A stretch of DNA of 64,000 nucleotides from Clostridium saccharobutylicum DSM 13864 (GTDB lineage Bacteria; Bacillota; Clostridia; Clostridiales; Clostridiaceae), in contig NC_022571.1 of the NCBI RefSeq assembly GCF_000473995.1, forward strand, positions 3,999,416 to 4,063,415. Direction: 5' to 3'. The notes beneath the pieces were generated by a model. The model saw only the letters and a list, made by a program, of their open reading frames with translations. It did no database searches and was not told the origin of the DNA. How positions within the stretch are numbered: position 1 is the first letter of the stretch; each line of letters starts with the position of its first letter. Positions 25,976-35,920 of this stretch are shown piece by piece. The position numbers were made by a program, and so were the translations under genes.

Positions 25976-28690
25976 TTAATCACATTCCTCAATAGGTAGA
26001 GTAAAATAAACTTTAGTACCTTTATTTAACTTGCTCTCTATCCAAGTCCTTCCTCCATGTTTTTGGATTATTTTACGTACGATGGCTAATCCAATTCCAC
26101 TCCCATCATATTCTTCTTTATTATGAAGCCTTTGAAACATAGTAAAAAGCTTCTTAGAGTATTTCATATCAAAGCCAGTTCCATTATCTTCTATATAGAA
26201 AATTTGTTCATTATAATTTTGTAAACAACCTACACTAATAATTGCAATATCCTTGTTTTTTGTAAATTTTACAGCATTGCTAAGTATATTATAAACTACC
26301 TGCCTTATGAGAGTTTGATCTGCATTTACAGTTGGTATTGCTGTTTCTATACTAAATTTAATATTTCTTTCCACACAGATTGTCTTTAATTCATTAAATA
26401 CATTTATTAACATTTCCTTTATATCTACTTTTTCCTTTTTAATACTTTCTTTAGAAGTAATTGAATATTGCAGCACTCTGTCTATGAGTTTTATCATATC
26501 GCTGCTCACATTAACAATATTAGTTATCATATTTACAGCTTCTTTTTCAAGAGTTTCTTCGTAATCCTCAAGAATTATCCTACTATATCCTTCAATTGCC
26601 CTTAAAGGTGATTTCAAATCATGTGAAACTGTATAAGTGAAAGCTTCTAGTTCTTTTAAAGTACTTCTAAGATCCATAGTACGTTTTTCTACAAGCTGTT
26701 CCAGTTCTTTGTTAATCCTTATAATCTCCAGTTCGGCTTTTTTTCTTTTAGTAATATCCTTAGAAAATACAGCCGTTCCGCAGATTTGCCCATCGTGATA
26801 TATAGGACTAAAGAATACTTCAATATATCTATTATCATTATTAGTATAATATTCGAAACTATATCTTCCCCTACTCATTGCATTGTCATAAAAAGATTTC
26901 CATTCATGTGCAACTTCATCTGGTATAAGTTCCAATATGCTTTGCCCCTTCTCAATCTCAACATCATAGCTTCGTTTCATATACTCTTTTAATGATGAAT
27001 TAAAATTTAAAATGCGATAATTCCTATCTACTGAATATATCCCATCATCAGTACTTTCAAAAACTGCTTCTAGACGTTCTGCCATTTCTCTCTGATTTAC
27101 CTCTAACTGCTTTAAATCAGAGATGTCATGAAACATTATACCTATCTGTTTGTCATTAAGTTTAAAAACATTTAATAATAAATATCGATTAAATCTTTGT
27201 GTGAAAGCCTCATATTTCAATGGAATATCAGTGTTTAATATATTATGAAGCTTCTTCAGAGTTGATTTATTTCCATCAAAGGATTTTATATATGTATTAC
27301 CAATAACATCAGAAACCTTTAAACCTAGATGTTTCCCAATTGCTTGATTTGCTTTGGTTGCTATTGCATCTACAAGTTCACCATTTTCATCGTATATAAA
27401 CTCACTTACTATCATTCCCTCAAGCATTTTATTGAAAATAATCTTATATTCTTCTTGTATCTCAGTTTCCTTTCTTTTAGCTTCTACATAATCAGTCACA
27501 TCTCTTCCAATACTAATAATCTTTCTTAATCCATCGTCTGTATTAACTAATCTAAAATTTACTAGTAAGATACATTTCGTACCATCCTTCTTTCTCCCCT
27601 CAAGCTCTATGTTTTCAATATTTGTTTCTTCTAACAAACGCTTTAATATTTGTTTTCTAAGCTTAAGTTCTGTATAGATTATTCCTATATTTTTCCCTAT
27701 AACTTCATGCTGCTCGTATCCTAAAATTTTTTTCACAGAAGGAGACATTTCAACTATTGTTCCATTAATTAACGTCTCACTATAAATGTTCACTATATTT
27801 TCAAAAATATCATTATATTTTCTCTCGCTTTGTCTAGCAAGTTCCTCTGCCTTCTGTTTTTTCTCAAGGTAACGGATAGTAGCGCTTCCTGTAACCATAC
27901 AAAACATTATAAGAATAATAAAATGTATTACATCTCTTGCATCAACAATTTGACATAATTCAAATGGATTATCTCTCAAATATAATAAATATTCTACAAA
28001 TACTGAAAGAAAACAAAATATTATACAGATAGTCAACGTCCTTGCTAAAATAGTCCCATTATACCTTGATTTACTTTCTACATTAAATAAAAATAATCTT
28101 TTCACATTTGGTAATAATAGTAACGTATCGCATCCAGTAAGGATAAAAAAATCTTGAATTATTCTTTTTATAAAAAATATATAAAGGTCACCTATATTAA
28201 CAGTAGTAATAGCCTCATTATACCAAGAATGCTGATTGTAATTTATTGACAGCGGAAATAAAAAAAAGTACAATATTAAGTTTATTAACAAACAAAATAT
28301 CTCAATAAAATAAATATTATAGAGATACATTTTAGATTGTTTTCTTTTCTCTGCTCCATATCCATGTAATATAAACCAAACAATGATGATTAAAAAACTA
28401 ACAAAACAACCCCAGCCTTCATTTTGCCAAAGATAAAAAGAATGAAATGCACTTAATCCAATAACTGAACTTAAAATCCCATATTTTACTCCCCATGCTT
28501 GGGTGACAAGCATAGGAAAAATCAAACTCCAAAGAAAATCTAAATTAAATTGATCCACTTTTAATCTTAATGCAAAAAATGTTCCAATAAAGCCTATAAA
28601 ACCTAAGCTAACTGAAATTAATGTTTTATACAAAACCTGAGATAATACCTCTTGCCTTGAATTTATTTTCTTTCTTAGATTCTTTATCAT
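25976..28690 (-). CDS. Multi-PAS membrane sensor histidine kinase
   Basis: About 904 residues. The first ~275 contain eight or so membrane helices (MASE-like: LISVSLGFIGFIGTFFALRL, FLIIIVWFILHGYG). Three PAS domains follow (about residues 290-400, 410-520, 530-650; IVEMSPSVKKILGYEQHEV, GISIGRDVT-type ends), a coiled coil, HisKA with FTYTVSHDLKSPLRAIEGYSR (phospho-His) and HATPase (NILSNAVKF, DNGTGFD, GSGIGLAIV). Start at ATG 28690 with GGGGTG upstream; an in-frame TTG four codons earlier lacks a site. Partner is the YesN-type regulator directly downstream. Signal unknown. Confidence 0.9.
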   Translation of the reverse strand: MIKNLRKKINSRQEVLSQVLYKTLISVSLGFIGFIGTFFALRLKVDQFNLDFLWSLIFPMLVTQAWGVKYGILSSVIGLSAFHSFYLWQNEGWGCFVSFLIIIVWFILHGYGAEKRKQSKMYLYNIYFIEIFCLLINLILYFFLFPLSINYNQHSWYNEAITTVNIGDLYIFFIKRIIQDFFILTGCDTLLLLPNVKRLFLFNVESKSRYNGTILARTLTICIIFCFLSVFVEYLLYLRDNPFELCQIVDARDVIHFIILIMFCMVTGSATIRYLEKKQKAEELARQSERKYNDIFENIVNIYSETLINGTIVEMSPSVKKILGYEQHEVIGKNIGIIYTELKLRKQILKRLLEETNIENIELEGRKKDGTKCILLVNFRLVNTDDGLRKIISIGRDVTDYVEAKRKETEIQEEYKIIFNKMLEGMIVSEFIYDENGELVDAIATKANQAIGKHLGLKVSDVIGNTYIKSFDGNKSTLKKLHNILNTDIPLKYEAFTQRFNRYLLLNVFKLNDKQIGIMFHDISDLKQLEVNQREMAERLEAVFESTDDGIYSVDRNYRILNFNSSLKEYMKRSYDVEIEKGQSILELIPDEVAHEWKSFYDNAMSRGRYSFEYYTNNDNRYIEVFFSPIYHDGQICGTAVFSKDITKRKKAELEIIRINKELEQLVEKRTMDLRSTLKELEAFTYTVSHDLKSPLRAIEGYSRIILEDYEETLEKEAVNMITNIVNVSSDMIKLIDRVLQYSITSKESIKKEKVDIKEMLINVFNELKTICVERNIKFSIETAIPTVNADQTLIRQVVYNILSNAVKFTKNKDIAIISVGCLQNYNEQIFYIEDNGTGFDMKYSKKLFTMFQRLHNKEEYDGSGIGLAIVRKIIQKHGGRTWIESKLNKGTKVYFTLPIEECD

Positions 28691-28889
28691 AGAACACCCC
28701 AAATTAAATTCATATATACTTATATACTATTTATCGCTGATTATTTTAAATCTTTGCTTATAAAATATAAATCTCTAAATTATATTTTAATACATTTCAA
28801 TTTTTATTCAATACTGTAAAATTGTAATTTTGATTTAATTTGTCATAATATGTAGATATTGAAGTTTAATCATACTTCTTTATATCTTT

Positions 28890-29174
28890 ATAGATATCCA
28901 AACTATAAATCATACTTATGTGGTGAATAACCGAAATTGCATACTTTTTTGTTCCACAGGACCATGAAATTTTCACTGAAAGGTTCTAAGTACAAGGTTG
29001 TGCCCATTTTTGCATGCTCCTAATATAAAATTAGGACAAGCAGAAAATGGTACAACATTGCACTAAGAACCTTCACAGTTCAATTTCAATGCCTGTTTCA
29101 CAAAAATGTATGCAATTTCTAATATGGAAGCATATTCTAATTATAAGTCTAATTCTTAAATTGGGTATCTATAA
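28890..29174 (+). repeat. Long hairpin repeat, full copy
   Basis: Bounded by ATAGATATCCAAAC at the left and TTGGGTATCTAT at the right. The halves pair imperfectly along the length, e.g. AAAGGTTCTAAGTACAAGGTTGTG against the complement of ...TACAACATTGCACTAAGAACCTT. An inverted close relative lies at 37595-37915. No reading frame of its own. Confidence 0.8.
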
Positions 29175-29219
29175 AAATTATGATTAATATTCTTTACATT
29201 AATATAGATAATAAAAAAA

Positions 29220-29262
29220 AGAAAAAGCACTCAATCCTACTAAGAATAGTTGTGCTTTTTCT
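29220..29262 (-). terminator. Terminator after the GNAT gene
   Basis: Arms AGAAAAAGCAC and GTGCTTTTTCT; on the minus strand followed by TTTTTTTTATT. Lies 230 bp past the acetyltransferase stop, with repeat sequence between. Confidence 0.75.
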
Positions 29263-29289
29263 AACAATTTATTGTTATCCTTTATTATA

Positions 29290-29480
29290 AGGTTCCTCAT
29301 TGAGAATTTAATATATGACAAACAAAGAAATTGGATACATATTGGTTTCTACTTTTGGATATATATTTAAAGCATAAGTGTGATTTATTCTTTTAAAACA
29401 TATTCTAATCCAAAAGAAAATGGTACTCTTTTGTGGAGGATTACATTGAAAAAATGCATTCCATACTAGAAAGTAAGGGG
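29290..29480 (+). repeat. Fragments of dispersed repeats
   Basis: GAGAATTTAATATATGACAAAC.AAGAAATTGGATACAT is shared with 46203-46240 and 55335-55372. The following ATTCCATACTAGAAAGTAAGGGGA resembles 52590-52606. Composite relic just downstream of the GNAT gene. Confidence 0.5.
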
Positions 29481-29491
29481 ATTACTTTACG

Positions 29492-29956
29492 TTACTCTAT
29501 TGACTTCATCATCAGACATTCTGTTATGCCATTTCTATACAAATTAGGTATGTCACCTATTTCAAAATATCCTATTCTTTCATACAATCTCCTTGCATCC
29601 GAATTAAAGTCACCTACTACTAAAAATAGCTTTGAATAATTTTCACAGCAAAAACTCTCTGCAAAATTCAAGAGTCTTTTACCTATACCATTGCCACGAC
29701 TTTCGCTTTTCACAAAAATCATATGTATATAAGGAAAAGAGTGGAATGCTCCATTTAGAATAATCCATATAAATCCTTTACAGCTATTATTATTATCTAT
29801 TGCAATATATATTTCGCCTTTAATAATCCCCTCTTCTAATGATTTTCTGGCACTTCCCTCTTTTGAAAAATATCTTTTCCCTAATTCCGAATTTACTAAT
29901 GCATCTTCACAGTCATTTATATAATTCATATTTCCTTTTATAACTTTTATATCCAT
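29492..29956 (-). CDS. GNAT-family N-acetyltransferase
   Basis: 154 residues with the acetyl-CoA binding loop VKSESRGNGIGKRLLNFAE (R/Q-x2-G-x-G/A pattern) and a typical C-terminal beta bulge region (YSKLFLVVGDFNSDARRLYERIGYFEIGDIPNLY). Strong AAAGGAGAG site before the ATG. The acceptor substrate cannot be told from sequence; single gene with its own terminator. Confidence 0.88.
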   Translation of the reverse strand: MDIKVIKGNMNYINDCEDALVNSELGKRYFSKEGSARKSLEEGIIKGEIYIAIDNNNSCKGFIWIILNGAFHSFPYIHMIFVKSESRGNGIGKRLLNFAESFCCENYSKLFLVVGDFNSDARRLYERIGYFEIGDIPNLYRNGITECLMMKSIE

Positions 29957-30117
29957 AATACACTCTCCTTTAATCTTAAGTTCTCACTTATTTATCTTGA
30001 TACAGTAAATACAAACTTACTTTATTATATTTCAAAATAATTCCAATTTATTCTATCTATATAATTGACTTTACTATTAATTTTTTTACATTACTATATT
30101 ATATACACAATATAAAA

Positions 30118-30149
30118 AACTTACCATATTGATTTTTATATGGTAAGTT
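30118..30149 (-). terminator. Terminator after the DUF1638-like sensor kinase
   Basis: Perfect 12-bp arms AACTTACCATAT / ATATGGTAAGTT; minus strand runs into TTTTTTATATTG. Lies 130 bp past the kinase stop. Confidence 0.8.
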
Positions 30150-30280
30150 ACTTTAATAATTATATATCCCATTTTAATAAAGTTAGGATTTATTTGTGAT
30201 ATGTTTCACCATTCATTAACCAAAACCCAACTTTTAATTACAAAAATAACAAGCATTTCAAAATACTAACTTCTTTTCAT

Positions 30281-32506
30281 TTAATCATATATATCCGAAA
30301 ACTCTATACTTATTCTCTGTATCTTATCTTCATTCGCAATACTAACATCTCTAATATCATATTCTTGATTTTCTAAAATTCGAACTGGAAGTTCAAAGAT
30401 AAATTCAGTACCCATATTACATTCGCTTTCAACCCAAATTGAGCCACCATGTAATTCTATAAGTGATTTAACAAGCGAAAGACCAATACCACTTCCCTCT
30501 CTATTCCTCGAAAGTGATTTATCCACCTGTACAAATCTATTAAAAATGTTTTTTTGCATTTCAATTGGGATTCCAATTCCTGTATCTTTTACGGATACTA
30601 AAATAGTTTTTTCAGTATTTTTAATATTCAAAAAAATCTTACCATTACTTGGAGTGAATTTTATGGCATTAGATAAGAGATTAAGAATAATCCTTTCAAT
30701 CTTATCAGCATCGCAAGCCATTATTCTTTCTTCTAGATCTGTATCAAAAATAATTTCTATCTCATTTTTATTAACATATTCCACTACAGATAATACTATA
30801 TCCTCTATTATTGAAATAATATCTTGATTTTTAAGATTAATCTTATAAAAACCAGAATCTATTTTAGTTGCATCAATTAGGTTGTTTATAAGTCTTAATA
30901 ATCTGAAACAGTTCTGCTTCATAATATTATAATATCTCTTAACTCTTTCCTCATTCTCATCTGTGGATGTTATATTTAATAATTGCAGTGTGCTATATAG
31001 CACATTTAACGGCGTTCTAAGTTCATGTGATAAGTTTGCGAAAAACTCATTTTTCAATCTATCATATTCTAGCGTTTCATTTAATAATTTGCTTTGCTCT
31101 ATAAGCTTCTCTCTAAGTTCTTCAGCTCTTTTACGCTCTGTAATATCCCTACTAACATTAAGTATGCACCAATTTCCATCATATTTAATCGCTCTAGACG
31201 ATGTTTCAACCAAAATACTTTCTTTATTATGAGGCGTTAACTCCATTTCACGCAAACATACTTCTTCCTTATTGCATAATAAATTTTTTAGTGTTTTTAA
31301 CACATTTTCATGGTGCTTGGGATGAATAAAATCAAATATATTTCTATCTACTGCTTTATCTACATTTAAAATTTTACGTGAAGCACAATTATTGTATATA
31401 AATTTATATTCAGAATCAACTACACTCACACATTCATTAATACTGCTTAAAATACATGATGTTTTTTCGTTTTCCTGATTAAGCAGCTTTTCTACTTCTT
31501 TTTGTCTATCATATCTTCTTGAATTTGAAATTGAAAGACCACACACTCTGCCAATAATCATTGCAAAATTCATATAATATTCTTTTTTGCTTACGTCCTC
31601 AACTCCATAAATTTTCATTATTCCTAATACTTTATTTTTATACGCTATTTTCAATATGAATCCATTTTTTGTATCATTCCATACACATTCTCCATCAAAA
31701 TCATATAATTCTTTACTTGATTCTATTGAATTATCATCATTAAATGGAATATAAACAGACCGTTCTGATTCATAAAATAAATCAAATAAATTCACTACAT
31801 TCTCAATAGCTTCTTTTTCTGTCACTGCATATGTTAACTCACATAAAAGCTCAAACACTATAGCCTGATCTGCAAGCTTGGAATTATTTTTTGCTAATAA
31901 ATCAATATTTTTCCTCTTAGCCGCTTCTAATTTCCATTCTAAAATATTGTTTGATATAAGCGAACTAGCAAAATCCATCCCAACAGGAATATAATCATAA
32001 GGCAAATTTACAAACTCCCCAAATTCCTGAAGTTTATCCATGCTATTTTCATATATCCCAGTATCTAAAAGTGTTATTTTCCTCGCTGAATCCAAAAAAA
32101 GCATTTTTCCACTTTCTTTATACGCTCTCATTTGTTCAACATTTTTTCTCCAATTTTCAAGCCATCCAGATGAAACAACATATGATTTCTGGTTAATAAA
32201 ATATTCCACAATATCTTTATTAACAATCATTTCAAAACAATGTTTAAATCTTTTTATTTTATATCTCTCTGTTTTAAAAAACTTATCTAAGTTTTTGCAG
32301 CAAGCACCACCTAAAACAATTATTTTACCACATTTCTTTTCACATTTTATAATAGCTTGAATTAAATCATTACTGTTCTTATTATTTCTCTTACATTGAG
32401 ATACAAATGGTACAACAATAACATCTTCTATATTATTATTTTGTATTATAAGCTTCATTTCTTTAACAAAATTTTCACAAACAACTACCCCTAAATAGTT
32501 TTTCAT
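30281..32506 (-). CDS. Cytosolic sensor histidine kinase with DUF1638-like N-terminus
   Basis: 741 residues, no transmembrane helix. Residues 1-200 (VVCENFVKEMKLII, IIVLGGACCKNL, SYVVSSGWLENWRKNVEQM, KITLLDTGIYENSMDKLQEF) resemble DUF1638 proteins; the match is by pattern only. A GAF-like region (about 235-340), a PAS domain (about 350-465, ending NVSRDITERKRAEE), HisKA (FFANLSHELRTPLNVLYST) and HATPase (NLLSNAIKFTP, DTGIGIP, GSGIGLSLV) follow. No response regulator adjacent; divergent from the two sugar-binding protein genes with 328 bp between, so a functional link is possible but unproven. Confidence 0.8.
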   Translation of the reverse strand: MKNYLGVVVCENFVKEMKLIIQNNNIEDVIVVPFVSQCKRNNKNSNDLIQAIIKCEKKCGKIIVLGGACCKNLDKFFKTERYKIKRFKHCFEMIVNKDIVEYFINQKSYVVSSGWLENWRKNVEQMRAYKESGKMLFLDSARKITLLDTGIYENSMDKLQEFGEFVNLPYDYIPVGMDFASSLISNNILEWKLEAAKRKNIDLLAKNNSKLADQAIVFELLCELTYAVTEKEAIENVVNLFDLFYESERSVYIPFNDDNSIESSKELYDFDGECVWNDTKNGFILKIAYKNKVLGIMKIYGVEDVSKKEYYMNFAMIIGRVCGLSISNSRRYDRQKEVEKLLNQENEKTSCILSSINECVSVVDSEYKFIYNNCASRKILNVDKAVDRNIFDFIHPKHHENVLKTLKNLLCNKEEVCLREMELTPHNKESILVETSSRAIKYDGNWCILNVSRDITERKRAEELREKLIEQSKLLNETLEYDRLKNEFFANLSHELRTPLNVLYSTLQLLNITSTDENEERVKRYYNIMKQNCFRLLRLINNLIDATKIDSGFYKINLKNQDIISIIEDIVLSVVEYVNKNEIEIIFDTDLEERIMACDADKIERIILNLLSNAIKFTPSNGKIFLNIKNTEKTILVSVKDTGIGIPIEMQKNIFNRFVQVDKSLSRNREGSGIGLSLVKSLIELHGGSIWVESECNMGTEFIFELPVRILENQEYDIRDVSIANEDKIQRISIEFSDIYD

Positions 32507-32834
32507 ATGATTCCCCCCAACTCAAACTCCAACTAAAACTAAAACTATTCCTTTATACCATACTTTAACTTTCTCTATTAAATTTATATATAGTTTTTTC
32601 CATTAGCCATAAATAATTAACATTAATACAAATTATTACAATATATTTACTATAGTAACATATTTAGATAACTACTTCAAATTAAAAAGTAATCGTCCAA
32701 TACATAATTAACAAAATCTTACTTTCGAATATTTTTAATAATTACACGCATACTACAATTAAAACAATCTAAAAAATATTTTAATAATTAGATTAATTGT
32801 AAAGCATTTTATATGAATATTTACGGAGGCAGGG
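32507..32834. other. Divergent promoter region between kinase and sugar-binding proteins
   Basis: Very AT-rich, with no gene, riboswitch or repeat recognised. It should hold the promoters for both flanking genes. Confidence 0.4.
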
Positions 32835-33932
32835 ATGAAAGCACTAAAAAGAATATTATCACTTATTACAATCGTATTCTTCATAAGTAATTTATCAATA
32901 AATCTTAATATAAGAAATATACAAACTGTATTTGCACAAACAAAACCTGCGAAAGTAGCTGTATTCTTGTTAGATTTTACAGATGACCTTATTTCAGAGA
33001 TTCGTCAAAACTTAGAAGAGATTCAAAAGCAACATCCAGATGAAGTTCAATATACTTTTTATGATGCTAAATCAGATGAATCTACGCAAAATGCACAAAT
33101 CGAAAAAGCTCTAAATGGAGGTATCTTTGATCTTATAATATTAAATATAGTTAATAGAGGTAATGCCGCAACAGTTATAAATAGAATCAAAGAATTCAAC
33201 CTTCCTGTAATTTTATTCAATAGAGAACCACTTACACCAGTGTCTTTACAATCTTATGGCAAAGCACTTTATATAGGAACAGATGGAAAGCAAGCTGGTG
33301 CTCTCCAAGGAAAAATGCTTATTGATGCTTGGAATGCAAGCAATAAAGATATTGATAAAAATAATGATAATATAATGCAATATGTTATGTTAGAAGGTGA
33401 AAGTGATAATACTGAAGCAATAGAAAGAACAAAATATTCTGTTTCAACAATTGAAAAAGTTGGTATTAAAACACAACAAGTTGCACTTGCAATTGCTGAC
33501 TGGCGTGAAGATTTAGCTTATAATGCTATGAAAACAATATATGAAAAATATAAGGATCAAATTGAAATTATAATAGCAAATGATGATTCAATGGCTATAG
33601 GTGCTGTTAAAGCATTGCAGGAATATGGCTATAATAAAGGAGACCTCTCAAAAACAATACCTATCGTTGGTGTTGATGTAACTCCAGATGCTAAGGAGCT
33701 TATAGATAAGGGAGAGATGCTTGGTTCAGTTTATCAATTACCAAAAGATTACGCAGATGCTTTGTATGCAACCGGAATGAACATGATTGCTGGAAAAAGC
33801 CCTGTTGAAAATACCAAATATACACTTGATGATACACGAGTTTCAATTCGTCTTCCTCAAAATAAGTATTATTATAGAAATATGTTTACTGGTGAGAATG
33901 CAATTGAAGGTACCAGTGAAGATCCTAACTAA
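32835..33932 (+). CDS. Galactose/glucose-type periplasmic-binding protein (first of tandem pair)
   Basis: 365 residues. The N-terminal signal peptide (KRILSLITIVFFISNLSINL, then VFAQTKPAK) has no lipobox Cys, so it is secreted or weakly held rather than lipid-anchored. The mature part is a Peripla_BP_4 fold close to MglB: KVAVFLLDFTDDLI, LNIVNRGNAATVINRIKEFNLPVILFNREP, YIGTDGKQAG, AIADWREDLAYNAM, IIANDDSMAIGAVKALQEYGY, PIVGVDVTPDAKELI. The Asn/Asp/Arg/Trp positions of the sugar site are present. Good ACGGAGGC site. No permease or ATPase follows, suggesting a sensing role with a chemoreceptor or kinase. Confidence 0.85.
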   Translation: MKALKRILSLITIVFFISNLSINLNIRNIQTVFAQTKPAKVAVFLLDFTDDLISEIRQNLEEIQKQHPDEVQYTFYDAKSDESTQNAQIEKALNGGIFDLIILNIVNRGNAATVINRIKEFNLPVILFNREPLTPVSLQSYGKALYIGTDGKQAGALQGKMLIDAWNASNKDIDKNNDNIMQYVMLEGESDNTEAIERTKYSVSTIEKVGIKTQQVALAIADWREDLAYNAMKTIYEKYKDQIEIIIANDDSMAIGAVKALQEYGYNKGDLSKTIPIVGVDVTPDAKELIDKGEMLGSVYQLPKDYADALYATGMNMIAGKSPVENTKYTLDDTRVSIRLPQNKYYYRNMFTGENAIEGTSEDPN

Positions 33933-34065
33933 TAATTGAAAAACTCATATTTTTTAATTTAATAAGTATTATAGTTTATTTCTCCCCCTCTATTTTGGGA
34001 TATATATACAAGTAATTAATTAAATACACTTATTCTATCAAATGTATTATACAATGGAGGTAAGA

Positions 34066-35163
34066 ATGAAAACACTAACGAGGGCATTATCGTTTATTAC
34101 AATCTTATTTTTAATGAGTGGCTTGTTAATAAACCTTAATAAAAAAAATATTAAAATTGTATCAGCAGAGACCGCGCCTGCTAAAGTAGCTGTATTTTTA
34201 TTAGATTTTAATGATGATTTTATAGCAGAAATCGCTGACAATTTAAAAGCTGTTCAAAATGAAAACTCTGGCAAAGTTGAATATACTTTTTATGATGGAA
34301 AATCAGATCAATCAGTTCAAAATGCACAAATTGAAAAAGCATTAGATGAAGGTGTTGACCTTGTATTATTAAATATAGTTGACAGAGCAAATGCTCAAAA
34401 TGTTATGAATAGAATCAAGGAACACAATGTTCCAGTAATATTATTCAATAGAGAACCTGTTTCACCAGTACCTATAAAATCTTATGGTAAGGCTATATAT
34501 ATAGGTACAGATGGAGCTCAAGCTGGCGCTCTTGAAGCAAAGATGGTTATTGATGCATGGAATGCTAGCAGTCAATATATTGATAAAAATAACGATAAAA
34601 TAATGCAATATGTTATGTTACAAGGCGAAGCTGATAATTCAGAAGCACTGCAAAGAACAAAATCAGCTGTTTCAACTATTGATAAATCTGGAATTTCAGC
34701 ACAACAAGTAGCATTAATTGCTGACTGGCGTGAGGATTTAGCTTATAATGCTACCAAGCAACTATATGAAAGATATAAAGATCAAATTGAAGTAATAATT
34801 GCAAATGACGATACAATGGCTCTTGGTGCTATTAAAGCTTTACAAGAATACGGTTATAATAATGGAGATATTTCAAAAACAATTCCAGTTGTTGGAGTTG
34901 ATGCTACTCCACCAGCTAAAGAATTAATACAAAAAGGACAAATGTTAGGTTCAGTTTATCAAGACGCCAGGGCTTATGCAGAAGCTTTGTATTTAACTGG
35001 AATGAATATGATTTCTGGAAAAAATCCCATTGAAGGCACAAAATACATATTCGACTATACACAAGTTTCAATTCGTCTTCCTCAAACCAAATATTTTTAT
35101 AGAAACATGTTTACTGGTGGGAATGCCATTGAAGGTACTATTGAGACAAATGACAATCAATAA
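34066..35163 (+). CDS. Galactose/glucose-type periplasmic-binding protein (second of tandem pair)
   Basis: 365 residues, a close paralogue of the gene before it: same signal peptide type without lipobox (VSAETAPAKVAVF), same ligand loops (LNIVDRANAQNVMNRIKEH, FNREPVSPVPIKSYGKA, YIGTDGAQAGALEAKM, ADWREDLAYNATK, IIANDDTMALGAIKAL, VGVDATPPAKELIQKGQ). Start ATG 34066 follows TGGAGGTAAGA; an earlier in-frame ATG (34042) has no site. Followed by a strong terminator. The pair arose by tandem duplication; both keep the binding residues, so they may differ in ligand or expression. Confidence 0.85.
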   Translation: MKTLTRALSFITILFLMSGLLINLNKKNIKIVSAETAPAKVAVFLLDFNDDFIAEIADNLKAVQNENSGKVEYTFYDGKSDQSVQNAQIEKALDEGVDLVLLNIVDRANAQNVMNRIKEHNVPVILFNREPVSPVPIKSYGKAIYIGTDGAQAGALEAKMVIDAWNASSQYIDKNNDKIMQYVMLQGEADNSEALQRTKSAVSTIDKSGISAQQVALIADWREDLAYNATKQLYERYKDQIEVIIANDDTMALGAIKALQEYGYNNGDISKTIPVVGVDATPPAKELIQKGQMLGSVYQDARAYAEALYLTGMNMISGKNPIEGTKYIFDYTQVSIRLPQTKYFYRNMFTGGNAIEGTIETNDNQ

Positions 35164-35180
35164 TAATAAGACAAAAAACT

Positions 35181-35230
35181 CCAATGCCATATTATAATTC
35201 CACTTATAATATGGCATTGGAATTTTTTAT
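35181..35230 (+). terminator. Strong terminator of the sugar-binding protein genes
   Basis: A perfect 17-bp stem CCAATGCCATATTATAA / TTATAATATGGCATTGG followed by AATTTTTTATTT, 18 bp after the stop of the second binding protein. Confidence 0.92.
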
Positions 35231-35328
35231 TTGTTTTTCCTTGCACATAATATAAGTCACAAGTTTAATATAATGTAAATTACATATACTAATACGGAAA
35301 TCAATAAATATAGAATGGAGGGTTGAAT

Positions 35329-35535
35329 ATGAGAAAACTTGCTGAAGGTGAAGTAATTTCATTAACAGGATTATTAAAGTTTGAGAGCGATGGCTTAGCA
35401 GTTTTAAGGACAATGGACGCCCTTATAAAAGATGATGAATTAAAAAAGCAAACAGAATCAGGTATATTGGCAGCCGAAGGTAGAATAAAAGGTCTACAAC
35501 AATTTATTAATGAGAATAACGTTACAAGATCATAA
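35329..35535 (+). CDS. Small CotF-operon protein (spore-coat associated)
   Basis: 68 residues, helical, with no cysteine (AEGEVISLTGLLKFESDGLAVL, ILAAEGRIKGLQQFINENNV). Start ATG 35329 with TGGAGGG upstream. Small proteins of this kind regularly precede CotF-type coat genes in Clostridium and share the 'L..E...L......LI.D..L' helix pattern. Likely a coat component made in the mother cell; inference from the neighbour 15 bp downstream. Confidence 0.6.
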   Translation: MRKLAEGEVISLTGLLKFESDGLAVLRTMDALIKDDELKKQTESGILAAEGRIKGLQQFINENNVTRS

Positions 35536-35550
35536 AGGAGGTAAGATGCT

Positions 35551-35844
35551 ATGTCAACTATTTTAAGCAACATAGTTCAAAACACTACTGATATAAGTGA
35601 TGAAATTATAGCAGGAAATATGCTTGCATCTGGTAAAAGTGCTGCAGATGCTTATCTAAATGCAACAATAACAAGTACAACACCAGAATTAAGAGCACTT
35701 TATTCATCTAGTCTTAATCAGGTGGTTGGTGGTCATTCAGCACTTACTGAGTTAACAGTAAATAAAGGTTGGATTAACCCATATAATCCACCTACTCAAC
35801 AACTCTCAGATATGGTAAGTAAAGCTGAAGAAACAGTTAAATAG
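35551..35844 (+). CDS. CotF-family spore coat protein
   Basis: 97 residues matching the coat F domain: ISDEIIAGNMLASGKSAADAYLNA, TSTTPELRALYSSSLNQVVGGHSALTELTVNKGWINPYNPPTQQL, where the ELR...... and KGW.NPY..P motifs are characteristic. AAAGGAGG site before the ATG. Operon with the small helical protein upstream. Indicates an endospore former. Confidence 0.82.
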   Translation: MSTILSNIVQNTTDISDEIIAGNMLASGKSAADAYLNATITSTTPELRALYSSSLNQVVGGHSALTELTVNKGWINPYNPPTQQLSDMVSKAEETVK

Positions 35845-35865
35845 ATTAAAAGGTACCATGAATTA

Positions 35866-35920
35866 AAATTATACCTATAGACTAGACACGTGAAAAAAAG
35901 TGCTTAGTCTATAGGTATTT
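35866..35920 (+). terminator. Hairpin repeat acting as CotF terminator
   Basis: ATACCTATAGACTAGACAC pairs with GTGcttAGTCTATAGGTAT around CACGTGAAAAAAAGTG. Related to the repeat at 18575-18634. It sits 20 bp after the coat gene. Confidence 0.65.
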
